A stretch of DNA of 64,000 nucleotides from Pseudomonas sp. FP1742. Lineage in GTDB: Bacteria > Pseudomonadota > Gammaproteobacteria > Pseudomonadales > Pseudomonadaceae. The translations under genes were made by a program, and so were the position numbers. This document shows, in pieces, positions 34,961 to 44,395 of this stretch (positions within the stretch are counted from its first letter, which is position 1; each line of letters opens with the position of its first letter). Below the pieces are notes generated by a model. That model ran no database searches, was not told the DNA's origin, and worked only from the letters and a program-made list of their open reading frames with translations. The stretch covers positions 3,224,001-3,288,000 of the forward strand of contig NZ_CP117460.1 in the NCBI RefSeq assembly GCF_030687145.1, read 5' to 3'.

Positions 34961-35060
34961 GAGCCGATCTCCGGTCGGGTTAGGGAGATTCAATCTTCTC
35001 CGGTTGCCAATCGAAGAAAAATCCCGGTAAATCAGAAGGATCTTTAAAGGATTTTTACCA

Positions 35061-35960
35061 ATGAGCTCGATTCTCGACCTGGAGATCTTCGTCCGCACCG
35101 CCGATTCCGGCAGCATTTCCGCCGCCGCCCGCGCCCTGGAGCTGACCCCGGCGGCGGCCAGCATCGCCCTCAAACGCCTGGAAACCCGCCTCGGCATCCG
35201 CTTGCTGGCCCGTTCCACGCGAAGCATGCGCCTGACTGAAGAAGGCCGGCGTTATCTGGAAAGTGTGCGACTGGCGCTCGCCGCGTTGGCCGAGGGTGAG
35301 CAAGCGCTCAAGCAACAGACCCAAGGCCTGAGTGGTGTGCTGCAACTGGCCGCGCCGTCGGACTTCGGGCGCAATGTGCTGTTGCCGTGGCTGGATGATT
35401 TCAAGCGCCAACACCCACATATTCAATTGCAGCTATTGCTCAACGATCGCCATGCCGACCTGTTCCGCGAGACGGTCGATGTGGCCCTGCGCTTCGGTGT
35501 GCCGAGTGACTCGACGTTGGTAGCGCTGCCGATTCTGCCGCAGCATCGCCGCGTGGCCTGCGCCAGCCCCGAGTACCTGGCCCGCCACGGCACGCCGCAG
35601 CATCCCGAGGAACTGGGCGAACACGGCGCCCTGCTCTACCTGCGCAATGGTCGGCCCTATAACAATTGGCGTTTCAGCCGTGGCGATGAGGTGCTGGAGG
35701 TCGATGTGCACGGCGACTACCTGAGCGATGACGGCGAAGTTGCCCGCCGCTGGGCATTGGCCGGCCATGGCATCGCCTATAAGGCCTGGCTCGATATCGC
35801 CGCCGATGTGCAGGCCGGGCGGCTGGTGACGCTGTTCGATGACTGGCAAGGCGAAAGCGTGCCGTTCAATTTGCTGTGCCCGCATCGGGTGCAGGTGTCG
35901 GAACGGGTCAAAGTGCTGCAAGCGTTTTTGCAGGAGCGTTGTGAGGCACTGCGTCGATAA
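35061..35960 (+). CDS. LysR-family transcriptional regulator
   Basis: 299 residues. Helix-turn-helix about 17-40 (GSISAAARALELTPAAASIALKRLE in part: S-I-S-A-A-A-R-A-L), LysR substrate-binding domain after residue 90. Divergent from the SDR/VOC pair, which it probably controls; the 100-base intergenic region has an imperfect dyad GGTAAATC/GATTTTTACC (35026-35059). AAGGA precedes the ATG. Confidence 0.92.
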   Translation: MSSILDLEIFVRTADSGSISAAARALELTPAAASIALKRLETRLGIRLLARSTRSMRLTEEGRRYLESVRLALAALAEGEQALKQQTQGLSGVLQLAAPSDFGRNVLLPWLDDFKRQHPHIQLQLLLNDRHADLFRETVDVALRFGVPSDSTLVALPILPQHRRVACASPEYLARHGTPQHPEELGEHGALLYLRNGRPYNNWRFSRGDEVLEVDVHGDYLSDDGEVARRWALAGHGIAYKAWLDIAADVQAGRLVTLFDDWQGESVPFNLLCPHRVQVSERVKVLQAFLQERCEALRR

Positions 35961-36029
35961 TTCAGATTGCTCCGCGCTGCGGTTCTTGGTATTTGATTGA
36001 GGCTTTCTCACCGGTAAAAGGATTTCGTC

Positions 36030-37043
36030 ATGAGCTATCGCACGCTGGGTCATTCGGGTTTACAGGTGTCGACCCTCACATTGGGCACCATGATGTTCGG
36101 CGAACAGACCAGCACCGAAGATTCCCTGCGGATCATCGGCAAGGCCTGGGACCAGGGCATCAACTTCATCGACACCGCGGACGTGTACACCAACGGCCGC
36201 TCCGAAGAGATCGTCGGTGAAGCGATCGCCAGTCACCGCCACGAATGGGTGCTGGCCACCAAAGTCGGCTACGGTCCGGTGGACGGTGTGCCGAACCGTA
36301 CCGGTTTGAGCCGCAAGCACCTGTTCAATGGTATCGAGGCCAGCCTGACCCGTCTGGGCACTGACTACCTCGATATCTATTACCTGCACCGCGAAGACCA
36401 CACCACGCCGCTGGAAGTCACGATTTCGGCCATCGGCGATTTAATCCGTCAGGGCAAGATTCGCTATTGGGGTCTGTCGAACTATCGCGGCTGGCGCATC
36501 GCCGAGGTGATTCGTTTGGCCGACAAACTTGGCGTCGACAGGCCGGTGATCAGCCAACCGCTGTACAACATCGTCAACCGCCAGGCGGAAACCGAGCAGA
36601 TCACCGCCGCGCAAAACTATGGCCTCGGCGTGGTGCCTTACAGCCCGCTGGCGCGGGGTGTGCTCAGTGGCAAGTACGCGCCGGACGTGACCCCGGACGC
36701 CAACAGCCGTGCCGGACGCCAGGACAAACGCATCCTGGAAACCGAATGGCGGATTGAGTCTTTGCGCATTGCCCAGCAGATCCAGCAATACACCCGGGAC
36801 CGTGGCGTGGGCATCGTCGAGTTCGCCATCGCCTGGGTGCTGAACAACAGCGCCGTCACCTCGGCCATCGTCGGCCCGCGCACCGAAGCACAGTGGGATG
36901 CGTACACCAAGGCGCAGGCGGTGAAGATCACGGCGGAAGATGAAGCCTTTATCGATTCGCTGGTGACATCGGGGCACGCGTCGACGCCGGGGTTCAATGA
37001 TGTGAGCCATTTTGTGTCAGGGCGTAAACCGCGTTCGGCTTGA
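36030..37043 (+). CDS. aldo/keto reductase
   Basis: 337 residues, AKR superfamily TIM barrel. Active-site tetrad: Asp and Tyr in FIDTADVYTNGRSEE (about residues 50-56), Lys in VLATKVGYG (about 76), His in YYLHREDHTTP (about 112). NADPH-binding GLGVVPYSPLARGVLSGKY near 200. Uses an aldehyde or ketone; physiological substrate unknown. AAGGA precedes the ATG. Not obviously tied to the LysR gene 70 bases upstream. Confidence 0.9.
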   Translation: MSYRTLGHSGLQVSTLTLGTMMFGEQTSTEDSLRIIGKAWDQGINFIDTADVYTNGRSEEIVGEAIASHRHEWVLATKVGYGPVDGVPNRTGLSRKHLFNGIEASLTRLGTDYLDIYYLHREDHTTPLEVTISAIGDLIRQGKIRYWGLSNYRGWRIAEVIRLADKLGVDRPVISQPLYNIVNRQAETEQITAAQNYGLGVVPYSPLARGVLSGKYAPDVTPDANSRAGRQDKRILETEWRIESLRIAQQIQQYTRDRGVGIVEFAIAWVLNNSAVTSAIVGPRTEAQWDAYTKAQAVKITAEDEAFIDSLVTSGHASTPGFNDVSHFVSGRKPRSA

Positions 37044-37050
37044 GATTTAT

Positions 37051-37209
37051 CGCGGGCAAGCCCGCTCCCACAGGGTTTTGTGTCGACCGCAAATTCTGTG
37101 TACGACACCGGCCAAAAATGTGGGAGCGGGCTTGCTCGCGAAAGCGGTGGGGCATTCAACATTGACGTCGACTGACACGGCCTCTTCGCGAGCAAGCCCG
37201 CTCCCACAT
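37051..37209. repeat. cluster of three REP units
   Basis: Three GCGGGCTTGC-class units: inverted at 37051, direct at about 37118, inverted ending at 37209. The last two form a doublet with about 45 bases of spacer. Confidence 0.9.
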
Positions 37210-37262
37210 TAGGTTTGTGTTGATCAACCACGTATCCTCTGCGCCCGCTTCATGCTCAATCA

Positions 37263-38159
37263 ATGTCACGCGAGGACAGTTTGTCTAAAGGTATCGCTCT
37301 ATCGGTCACAGCCTCGATGCTGTTTGCCGTCATGTATTACTACACCTCACTGCTCTCCCCCTTGAGCGGCGTGGAGATTTTCGGTTGGCGGATGCTGCTG
37401 ACCGCGCCCTGCATGACGGTGTTCATGGTGGTGTCCGGGGAATGGAAACGCGTGGTCGAGATTGTTCGGCGGCTGGCCGCCAAGCCGAAGTTGCTCGTCG
37501 CCCTGATCGGGTCTGCAGCATTGCTGGGCCTGCAACTCTGGCTATTCATGTGGGCGCCGCTCAACGGCTATAGCCTTGATGTGTCGCTGGGGTATTTCCT
37601 GTTGCCGCTGTCGATGGTCCTGACCGGGCGAATCGTTTATGGCGAGCGACTTTCCTACCTGCAGAAAATCGCCGTGTTCTTCGCCAGCCTCGGCGTGCTC
37701 AACGAGTTGTATCAGGTCGGCGGTTTTTCCTGGGCGACGTTGCTGGTGGTGATCGGCTATCCAATCTATTTCATCCTGCGCAAACGCTTGGCCACGGACA
37801 ACCTTGGCGGGCTCTGGCTGGACATGGCGTTGATGCTGCCGGTGGCGCTCTGGTTCGTGCAGGGAGGTGAACAAGGTTTTAACGTATTCGATCAACATCC
37901 GTGGCTGTCGCTGTTGATTCCGATACTCGGGGTAATCAGCGCTTCGGCGCTGGTGGTGTACATCATTGCCAGCCGGCTGCTGCCGTTCAGCCTGTTCGGG
38001 TTGTTGAGTTACGTCGAGCCCGTGCTGTTGCTGGGCGTTGCGTTGCTGCTCGGGGAAAGCATCAAGGCCGGCGAATGGCTGACCTACATTCCGATCTGGC
38101 TGGCGGTGGTGGTGTTGGTGTTTGAAGGGTTCAAGCATTTGATGCGGCATCGACGATAA
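37263..38159 (+). CDS. rarD: RarD, EamA-family permease
   Basis: 298 residues, ten membrane segments, two EamA repeats. N-terminal KGIALSVTASMLFAVMYYYTSLLSPLSGVEIFGWR (key residues G-I-x4-A-x-L-F...E-I-x-G-W-R) and NGYSLDVSLGYFLLPLSMVLTGR region are typical of RarD (chloramphenicol-sensitivity protein family). Real substrate unknown. Confidence 0.85.
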   Translation: MSREDSLSKGIALSVTASMLFAVMYYYTSLLSPLSGVEIFGWRMLLTAPCMTVFMVVSGEWKRVVEIVRRLAAKPKLLVALIGSAALLGLQLWLFMWAPLNGYSLDVSLGYFLLPLSMVLTGRIVYGERLSYLQKIAVFFASLGVLNELYQVGGFSWATLLVVIGYPIYFILRKRLATDNLGGLWLDMALMLPVALWFVQGGEQGFNVFDQHPWLSLLIPILGVISASALVVYIIASRLLPFSLFGLLSYVEPVLLLGVALLLGESIKAGEWLTYIPIWLAVVVLVFEGFKHLMRHRR

Positions 38160-38178
38160 GCCAGGCAATGACGAACCC

Positions 38179-38200
38179 TGTGGGAGCGAGCAAGCCCGCT
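38179..38200. repeat. left part of the REP palindrome split by the IS110 element
   Basis: TGTGGGAGCG AGCAAGCC CGCT, continued after the insertion by CTCCCACA at 39367-39374. Removing 38201-39368 restores a perfect 10-bp inverted repeat TGTGGGAGCG/CGCTCCCACA. Confidence 0.88.
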
Positions 38201-38216
38201 TGTATGTTTAGACTTG

Positions 38217-38361
38217 AAGGGGTGGGTGGGACTAAAAGCCCGATTCTGACTCTAGCCAGTACAGACCGTGGGAGACTTCGTCCCACCCCTTCTACCTAAA
38301 AGCGCCAATAAGGAATTCATCGGCTAGGCCGACGATAGAGACAAGCCAGCGCAACGGTAGA
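38217..38361 (+). ncRNA. candidate IS110 bridge RNA (target and donor loops)
   Basis: Stem-loop 1: AAGGGGTGGG (38217) pairs with CCCACCCCTT (ending 38291). Its loop contains AAGCCCG (38236-38242), identical to the left target half, and GTGGGAG (38268-38274), the exact complement of CT plus the right target half CCCAC. Stem-loop 2: TCTACC (38291) pairs with GGTAGA (38356-38361). Its loop contains GAAT (38313-38316), identical to the base run before CT at the right end, and ACAAG (38341-38345), the complement of CT plus the left-end TGT. This matches the LTG/RTG and LDG/RDG layout known for the IS621 bridge RNA. The actual transcript ends are not known. Confidence 0.75.
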
Positions 38362-38400
38362 CCCCAACAAGCTCTTAAACCCTAGCTCCGAGGATTCGTC

Positions 38401-39363
38401 ATGACAATCCTTACTTCGCAAGCGGTCGTGGGTGTTGATGTGGCCAAGGCTGAGGTGCTCGTCTATCGCGCCGATCTGCAAACCACACAAGCCATCTCCA
38501 ATAATCGAGCAGCACTCAAACGTTGGCTCAAGACGCTGCCCGCCAAAAGTGGCATTGCCGTTGAGGCCACCAACATTTACCACTTGGACACGGTTGAGTT
38601 GGCCTATGAGTTGGGTCATCAGGTCTACGTCGTGGACGGTTATCGCTTGAGTCATTACCGCCGCGGTGTCGGCCAACGAGCTAAAAATGATCCGTGTGAT
38701 GCTCGTCTTCTGGCTCGGTATCTGGCGCATGAACAGGGTGGGTTACGCGCTTGGAGCCCGCCGCCCAAGGCTTACAAGGCCCTGCAAAGCCTGCTTCATC
38801 GACGGGCAGCACTGATCAAGGCGCGTGTCAGCCTGGCTCAGAGCTGGGCCAATGAGCCGCGCCTGGAAGAAGAGCTGAAATGTCTGATGGAGACGTTTAA
38901 GCGCTCGGATTTGGCCATTCAAAAACAGCTGCGTGACCTGAGCAAAGAGGCCGGAGCCGCCGAAAATATTGAGCGTTGCAAGGCCATTGAAGGCGTTGGT
39001 GTACTGACGGCAACTGGATTTGCGACGGCTTTTTTGCGTGGCGAGTTTAAGGACAGCAATGCCTTCATCGCTTTTTTGGGCATGGACTTGAGGGTCGATG
39101 ACTCGGGAAAAAAGACGGGGAGTCGCAGTCTGACCAAGAAAGGGGATCCGGAAATACGACGTCTGGCCCACAACTCGGCCATGGCCGCCTGTCGTTCAGC
39201 GACCTGGAAACCATTTTATGAAGGGTACCTGGCCAGAGGTTTCAAGAGGACTCAGGCCCTGGTAATCCTTGCCCGAAAACTCGCCCGGGTGGCGTTCGCT
39301 CTGATGAAAAACCAGAGCGAATACCAACCGAATCGACCGTTGCAGGGTTGTCCTGCAACATAG
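38401..39363 (+). CDS. IS110-family transposase (serine-containing DEDD recombinase)
   Basis: 320 residues. N-terminal RuvC-like DEDD domain: Asp in VVGVDVAKAEV (about residue 13), Glu in AVEATNIY (about 57), Asp-Asp in RAKNDPCDARLLARYL (about 98-101). Coiled-coil about 135-185. C-terminal Transposase_20 domain with EGVGVLTATGFATAFL near 198 and GDPEIRRLAHNSAMAA near 250, which carries the Ser region. Length is usual for the family and the frame is intact. Start has GAGGA eight bases upstream. Confidence 0.93.
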   Translation: MTILTSQAVVGVDVAKAEVLVYRADLQTTQAISNNRAALKRWLKTLPAKSGIAVEATNIYHLDTVELAYELGHQVYVVDGYRLSHYRRGVGQRAKNDPCDARLLARYLAHEQGGLRAWSPPPKAYKALQSLLHRRAALIKARVSLAQSWANEPRLEEELKCLMETFKRSDLAIQKQLRDLSKEAGAAENIERCKAIEGVGVLTATGFATAFLRGEFKDSNAFIAFLGMDLRVDDSGKKTGSRSLTKKGDPEIRRLAHNSAMAACRSATWKPFYEGYLARGFKRTQALVILARKLARVAFALMKNQSEYQPNRPLQGCPAT

Positions 39364-39391
39364 AATCTCCCACATTGGATTTGCGCCATCC

Positions 39392-39433
39392 AAAAAAAAA
39401 GCCTGGCCAGCATTACTGCTGACCAGGCTTTTC
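39392..39433 (-). terminator. intrinsic terminator of hpd
   Basis: Stem GCCTGGCCAGCA/TGCTGACCAGGC with one mismatch and loop TTAC; the A9 run at 39392-39400 is the T-run on the minus strand. A short T-run lies on the other side, so it may also stop plus-strand reading. Confidence 0.9.
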
Positions 39434-39448
39434 TACAGGTGAACCGGC

Positions 39449-40525
39449 TTAATCAGTGGCGAGCACGCCCCGACGAACCTGATCACGCTCGATGGATTCG
39501 AACAGCGCCTTGAAGTTGCCTTCGCCGAAACCATCATCACCTTTACGCTGGATGAACTCGAAGAACACCGGGCCCATCAGGGTTTCCGAGAAAATCTGCA
39601 GCAGCAGACGCTTGTCGCCCGGCTCGGATGAACCGTCCAGCAAGATGCCCCGTGCTTGCAGTTGATCGACCGGCTCGCCGTGGTTCGGCAAACGGCCTTC
39701 GAGCATTTCGTAGTAAGTGTCCGGCGGCGGCGTCATGAAGCGCATGCCGATTTTCTTCAGACGGTCCCAGGTATCGATCAGGTTATCGGTGAGGAACGCC
39801 ACATGCTGGATGCCCTCGCCGTTGAACTGCATCAGGAACTCTTCGATCTGCCCGGCGCCCTTGGACGACTCTTCGTTCAGCGGGATGCGGATCATGCCAT
39901 CCGGTGCGGTCATCGCTTTGGAAGTCAGGCCGGTGTATTCGCCTTTGATGTCGAAGTAACGGATTTCGCGGAAGTTGAACAGCTTCTCGTAGAAGTTGGC
40001 CCAGTAGGCCATGCGACCGCGATACACGTTGTGGGTCAGGTGGTCGATGATCTTCAGACCGGCACCAACCGGGTTTCGGTCAACACCTTCGATGAATACG
40101 AAGTCGATGTCGTAGATCGAGCTGCCTTCACCGAAACGGTCGATCAAGTACAGCGGCGCGCCGCCAATGCCTTTGATCGCCGGCAGGTGCAGTTCCATCG
40201 GGCCGGTTTCGATGTGGATCGGCTGGGCGCCGAGTTCCAGGGCACGCTTGTAGGCCTTTTGCGAATCCTTGACCCGGAACGCCATGCCGCACACCGACGG
40301 GCCGTGCTCGGCCGCGAAGTACGAGGCCACGCTGTGGGGTTCGTTGTTGAGGATCAGGTTGATCGAGCCCTGGCGATACAGGTGCACGTCTTTGGAACGG
40401 TGGGTCGCGACCTTGGTGAAGCCCATGATCTCGAAGATCGGCTCCAGGGTGTTCGGGGTCGGTGATGCGAATTCGATGAACTCAAAGCCCATCAGGCCCA
40501 TTGGGTTTTCGTATAAATCTGCCAT
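39449..40525 (-). CDS. hpd: 4-hydroxyphenylpyruvate dioxygenase
   Basis: 358 residues, the size of the well-studied P. fluorescens enzyme. Converts 4-hydroxyphenylpyruvate to homogentisate in tyrosine catabolism with Fe(II). Two VOC-type halves. Iron ligands: His162 in [10 protein letters not shown], His241 in GIQHVAFLT, Glu near 323 in [13 protein letters not shown] about nine bases before the ATG. Monocistronic with its own terminator. Confidence 0.97.
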   Translation of the reverse strand: MADLYENPMGLMGFEFIEFASPTPNTLEPIFEIMGFTKVATHRSKDVHLYRQGSINLILNNEPHSVASYFAAEHGPSVCGMAFRVKDSQKAYKRALELGAQPIHIETGPMELHLPAIKGIGGAPLYLIDRFGEGSSIYDIDFVFIEGVDRNPVGAGLKIIDHLTHNVYRGRMAYWANFYEKLFNFREIRYFDIKGEYTGLTSKAMTAPDGMIRIPLNEESSKGAGQIEEFLMQFNGEGIQHVAFLTDNLIDTWDRLKKIGMRFMTPPPDTYYEMLEGRLPNHGEPVDQLQARGILLDGSSEPGDKRLLLQIFSETLMGPVFFEFIQRKGDDGFGEGNFKALFESIERDQVRRGVLATD

Positions 40526-40771
40526 TTTGGCGCCTCATCATGCTTTTAGAATTAACGGATCGTTAGTTGCTAGCAATGCTGAGACCGGCGGGTGGCGCGC
40601 AGGAGATGCCCCTCACGCTGCGGGCGAGGAAGTCACCGTAGATCAATTGAAACCCAAATATCTTCATTGTCGACCCAAGGCTCTTGCGGGCGAGGCTTCT
40701 GCTGCCAGAAGACGATTATTCTTATATGCGTAACCGGATTCTACACAGCGTAAATCAGTTTGTCCGCCTTC
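40526..40771. promoter_or_regulatory. hpd upstream region with a small palindrome
   Basis: TAACG-GAT-CGTTA at 40553-40565, 30-40 bases before the hpd start, could be a regulator site. No gene is seen in the remaining about 200 bases. Confidence 0.35.
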
Positions 40772-41719
40772 TTATACAATCCCCTTTTTCGTGGCCCGCG
40801 CAAGCGGTTTGTTGCACAGGAAAATCCCCGCCAGGATCAGCCCGCCGCCCAGGCACATCGCCAGTGTCAGCTGTTCGCCCAGCAACAACGCGCCAAGAAG
40901 AACAGCCGTCAACGGGTTCAAGGCGATGAACACGCCCGAGCGCGTCGCGCCGATTTTGCGGATGCCGTCGTAATAACCAATGTAGGCCAATGCCGAACCC
41001 AGCACGCCCAGGTACATCAGGCTCAACCATTGTTGTGCGCCGAGCCCGGTGAGCGCCGCGACACTCAACTCGCCCCGCACAGCGCTGGTCACCCAGAGCA
41101 TCAGCGTGCCGAGCAAAATCGAATACGTCACCGTCTGCACCGGCCCCAGTGTTTGATTCAGGCCTTTGGAGAACAGCGAATAAATGCCCCAGCCGAGCAC
41201 GCAACCGAAGATCAACAGATCGCCGATCCAGGCATCGGCGTTGCCGGCCAGTAATTGCGGATTGCGACTGACGATCACCAGACTGGCGCCGGCAATACAG
41301 ATCGCAATACCGGCCACTTTCGCCCGGCTCAGTCGCTCCTTGAACAGCAGCCACGACGCCAAGCCGATCACGGCCGGGTTCAACGCAACGATCAATGATG
41401 CCCGAGACGCGTTGATGTAATGCAGCCCGTAAAAGAAGCACAGGTTGTAGAAGAAAATCCCGAAGAATCCCAACAGCGCCAATTGCAACCATTGCCTGGG
41501 GCTGGGTCGCACCAAGGGCACCCGCGCCAGCAGCAGGAACAACAGCAACGCCACGCTCGCCAGCAGGAACCGCAGACTCGCAGCGAATAACGGACTGAGG
41601 CTGTCGGCCAGAAACCGGCCGGCGACGAACGTCCCGCCCCAGATCATGGTGACCGCCGCCAGTTTCAGATAAACCGGCACATCCGAAGAGTTCGCAAGGG
41701 TCTGTTCACACGTAGTCAT
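40772..41719 (-). CDS. EamA/DMT-superfamily exporter
   Basis: 315 residues from ATG 41719 (GGAGACTT upstream; the frame extends to 41758 without an RBS). Ten membrane segments, two EamA repeats: TMIWGGTFVAGRFLADSLSP near residue 25 and INASRASLIVALNPAVIGLASWLLFKERLS region near 105. Substrate unknown, often amino acids or metabolites. Divergent from the LysR gene at 41798, its probable regulator. Confidence 0.9.
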   Translation of the reverse strand: MTTCEQTLANSSDVPVYLKLAAVTMIWGGTFVAGRFLADSLSPLFAASLRFLLASVALLLFLLLARVPLVRPSPRQWLQLALLGFFGIFFYNLCFFYGLHYINASRASLIVALNPAVIGLASWLLFKERLSRAKVAGIAICIAGASLVIVSRNPQLLAGNADAWIGDLLIFGCVLGWGIYSLFSKGLNQTLGPVQTVTYSILLGTLMLWVTSAVRGELSVAALTGLGAQQWLSLMYLGVLGSALAYIGYYDGIRKIGATRSGVFIALNPLTAVLLGALLLGEQLTLAMCLGGGLILAGIFLCNKPLARATKKGIV

Positions 41720-41765
41720 AAGTCTCCACCGCCAGCAATCGGGCATGTGGCGTATCATTCGACTA

Positions 41766-41777
41766 ATGATCGATCAT
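41766..41777. promoter_or_regulatory. palindrome ATGATCGATCAT between DMT and LysR genes
   Basis: Perfect 12-base palindrome in the 78-base divergent intergenic region; candidate LysR site. Confidence 0.4.
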
Positions 41778-41797
41778 CGTAAAATGAGTAAAAGCTC

Positions 41798-42670
41798 ATG
41801 ACCCTCACTCAACTCGAGATTTTCTCGCTGGTGGCCGAACTGCGCGGCTTCACGGCGGCCGCCCATCGTTTGGAGATTTCCCAGTCTGCGGTCTCCCACG
41901 CACTCAAGTCGCTGGAGCAGGAGTTGGGTGTCGAGCTGCTGCGTCGGCATCAGTCCCAGGTCGAGTTGAGTGACATCGGCCAGCAGCTATTAATGCGGGC
42001 TCGGGCGATGCTCGGGCTGGCCAACACTTTGCGCCAGGAGGCGGCCGATTCACGCGGGATGAAAACCGGCACTCTGCGTATCGGCTCGTTCGGCCCGACC
42101 TCATCGATCAAGCTGTTGCCCAGGATCTTGCAGCACTACCGCGCCTCGCATCCGGGCATCGAGGTTCATATCGATGAAGGGCCGGATCGCCAGGTGATCC
42201 AGTGGCTGGAAGAACGGCGTATCGATATTGGTTTCGTGGTGTTACCCCAGGAACGTTTTGACACGATTGCACTGATCGAAGACCAGATGGTCGCGCTGCT
42301 GCCTGCCGATCATGCACTGGCCGGTCGCGACAGCGTGAGTTTGAGCGACTTGTGCCACGACCCTTTTGTACTGACCGAAGCCGGGTCTTCAGAGCTGGTG
42401 TCGCGCCTATTCAATGCAGCGCGGTTGACACCGAACATTCGCTATCGCTGCTCGCAGTTGCTCAGCACATTGGACGTCGTAGGCCGTGGGGATGCCTTGA
42501 CTGTCGTCGCCGAAAGCTCACTGCCTGACGACAACGACAACCGCTACGTGAAAAAACCGCTGTCACCCCCCATCAGCCGCCAGGTTGGTCTGGCGGTGCT
42601 CGATCAGCGTCAGTCATCCCCCGCGACGCTGGCCTTTATTAAACTGGCCTCAAGATTGATTAAAGGTTGA
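41798..42670 (+). CDS. LysR-family transcriptional regulator
   Basis: 290 residues. Helix-turn-helix about 15-38 (FTAAAHRLEISQSAVSHALKSLE), substrate-binding domain from about 92 (TLRIGSFGPTSSIKLLPRIL). Divergent from the DMT exporter gene with 78 bases between. The intergenic stretch is AT-rich with ATGATCGATCAT (41766-41777), a perfect palindrome that may be its operator. Confidence 0.92.
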   Translation: MTLTQLEIFSLVAELRGFTAAAHRLEISQSAVSHALKSLEQELGVELLRRHQSQVELSDIGQQLLMRARAMLGLANTLRQEAADSRGMKTGTLRIGSFGPTSSIKLLPRILQHYRASHPGIEVHIDEGPDRQVIQWLEERRIDIGFVVLPQERFDTIALIEDQMVALLPADHALAGRDSVSLSDLCHDPFVLTEAGSSELVSRLFNAARLTPNIRYRCSQLLSTLDVVGRGDALTVVAESSLPDDNDNRYVKKPLSPPISRQVGLAVLDQRQSSPATLAFIKLASRLIKG

Positions 42671-42761
42671 GCGGCATAAGCGCCGATAGCCAACTATCAT
42701 GGCTGAACTCTTTTGGGAGGCATGTCGACCTGCCAACCGTTGAGAGCCCTCTTTTATCGCG

Positions 42762-44309
42762 ATGGATTTGCGAATGCCACTGAACCTCAAAAGTCGCCGC
42801 AAGCGTGGCATCCGGATCACTGTGACTGTTTTGAGCGGTTTGCTCCCGGTGTTGCTGGGAGTCGCCATTCTCTATCTGCAAGCTGAACGTACCCTCAAGC
42901 AAAGTACTGAACTGACTGGCGAAGAATCCATTCGCCAGTTCGAACTGATGCTCGACAACACCGCCCAAGCGGCGCAGGAGCTCCTGCCGCTGGCTGGCAA
43001 AAACTGCAATGACGTCAAACTGGCCTTGCGCGAACAAGTTACGCGCCGGCCCTTCGTGCGCTCGACCAACCTGGTGTGGGACGACAACCTCTATTGCAGT
43101 TCGTTGTTCGGTGAATATCAGGAAAAGGTCAATCCCGGTGACTACACCCAAGGTCAGTTATGGCTCATGAACGGCAACTCGGTCACGCCCAATACCGCGC
43201 TGTTGGTGTACCGGCTCAGCGAAGGAAATAAAGGGGCATTGACCACGCTGAACGGTTATCACCTGAGCAACGAATTGCGCCTGATCGGCCGCAAGACATT
43301 ACTGTTGCTACAAGTCGGTCCCAACTGGTTGTCTGCCGACGGCAAAGTTCACGAGGACGCCCTGCCCGCCTTGCCGGTAGCACAAAGTACGCTGACGTCC
43401 TCGCGTTATGCCTTTACGGTGGCCGCCGGTTTCCCCGAAGGAGAAACCTGGCGTTACATGCGTAGTGAATACCCGCCACTGTTCAGTCTGTTGATGTTCT
43501 TCGGCGTGGTGTCAGGTTCGATCGGGCATGTGCTGCAGAAGCGCTCGATGTCGCCCAGCCGTGAAATGCAGCGGGCGCTGGAGGCCGCAGAATTCATTCC
43601 TTACTTTCAGCCCGTGGTGCATGGCGACAATAAGCTGTGGTCTGGCACCGAAGTATTGATGCACTGGAAACATCCCCGGGAAGGCCTTGTAAGCCCGGAC
43701 CTGTTCATCCCGTTTGCCGAACATTCCGGGCTGATCGTGCCAATGACTCGTTCGTTGATGCAACAGACCGCCGCATTACTGGCGCCCTTGTCGGCGTCGT
43801 TCGACGGTCCGTTTCACATTAGCATCAACATCACCGCCAGGCACTGTCGGGACCTGGAGCTGGTCGAGGACTGCCGTGAATTTCTCGGCACCTTTGCGCC
43901 GGGCAGTGTCCACCTGGTGCTGGAGTTGACCGAGCGTGAACTCATCGAACCGACAGCCATCACGCTGCAGTTGTTCGAGCAGCTTCGCGCGTTGGGTGTG
44001 ATGATCGCCATCGACGACTTTGGCACCGGCCATTCAAGCCTTGGTTATTTACGTCAGTTCAATGTGGACTTCCTGAAAATCGACCAGAGCTTTGTCGCCA
44101 TGATCGGTGCCGACGCCCTTTCCCGACACATTCTGGACAGCATCATCGAACTCTCGGTCAAGCTCGATCTGGGTATCGTCGCCGAAGGCGTGGAAACCGA
44201 GGAGCAAAGTGACTATCTGACCGCCCACGGTGTGAACTTCCTGCAAGGTTATCTGTTTGGACGGCCGATGCCCGGTACCGAATTCATTAGTGCATTAAGT
44301 GATCATTAA
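42762..44309 (+). CDS. CSS-motif EAL-domain c-di-GMP phosphodiesterase
   Basis: 515 residues. Membrane segment about 20-42; periplasmic CSS-motif domain about 45-240 with NCNDV and LYCSSLFGEY; second membrane segment about 242-260; EAL domain about 270-510. Catalytic motifs are kept: EVL (GTEVLMHW) for EAL, ELTERE, AIDDFGTGHSSLGYL, KIDQSF, and AEGVETEEQ. The CSS class is redox-controlled through the periplasmic cysteines (Dsb pathway) in E. coli PdeB/PdeC. Lowers c-di-GMP, favouring motility. Confidence 0.9.
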   Translation: MDLRMPLNLKSRRKRGIRITVTVLSGLLPVLLGVAILYLQAERTLKQSTELTGEESIRQFELMLDNTAQAAQELLPLAGKNCNDVKLALREQVTRRPFVRSTNLVWDDNLYCSSLFGEYQEKVNPGDYTQGQLWLMNGNSVTPNTALLVYRLSEGNKGALTTLNGYHLSNELRLIGRKTLLLLQVGPNWLSADGKVHEDALPALPVAQSTLTSSRYAFTVAAGFPEGETWRYMRSEYPPLFSLLMFFGVVSGSIGHVLQKRSMSPSREMQRALEAAEFIPYFQPVVHGDNKLWSGTEVLMHWKHPREGLVSPDLFIPFAEHSGLIVPMTRSLMQQTAALLAPLSASFDGPFHISINITARHCRDLELVEDCREFLGTFAPGSVHLVLELTERELIEPTAITLQLFEQLRALGVMIAIDDFGTGHSSLGYLRQFNVDFLKIDQSFVAMIGADALSRHILDSIIELSVKLDLGIVAEGVETEEQSDYLTAHGVNFLQGYLFGRPMPGTEFISALSDH

Positions 44310-44395
44310 CTAACCACTTTAAGCGCCGAGACCATCATGATGCGCACCAAATTGAATCAAAAGACTACTCTTGTTACATGAAGAAAAAGTCAGGA

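Larger units (their letters stand above)
38201..39368 (+). mobile_element. IS110-family insertion sequence in a REP element
   Basis: 1,168 bp. The boundaries follow from the broken REP: CT at 38199-38200 and CT at 39367-39368, the core dinucleotide used by IS110/IS621 elements. There are no terminal inverted repeats, as expected. It contains a 200-base non-coding left end with a candidate bridge RNA, one transposase gene, and a very short right end (five bases past the stop codon). It appears intact and recent, since both REP halves are still perfect. Confidence 0.88.
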
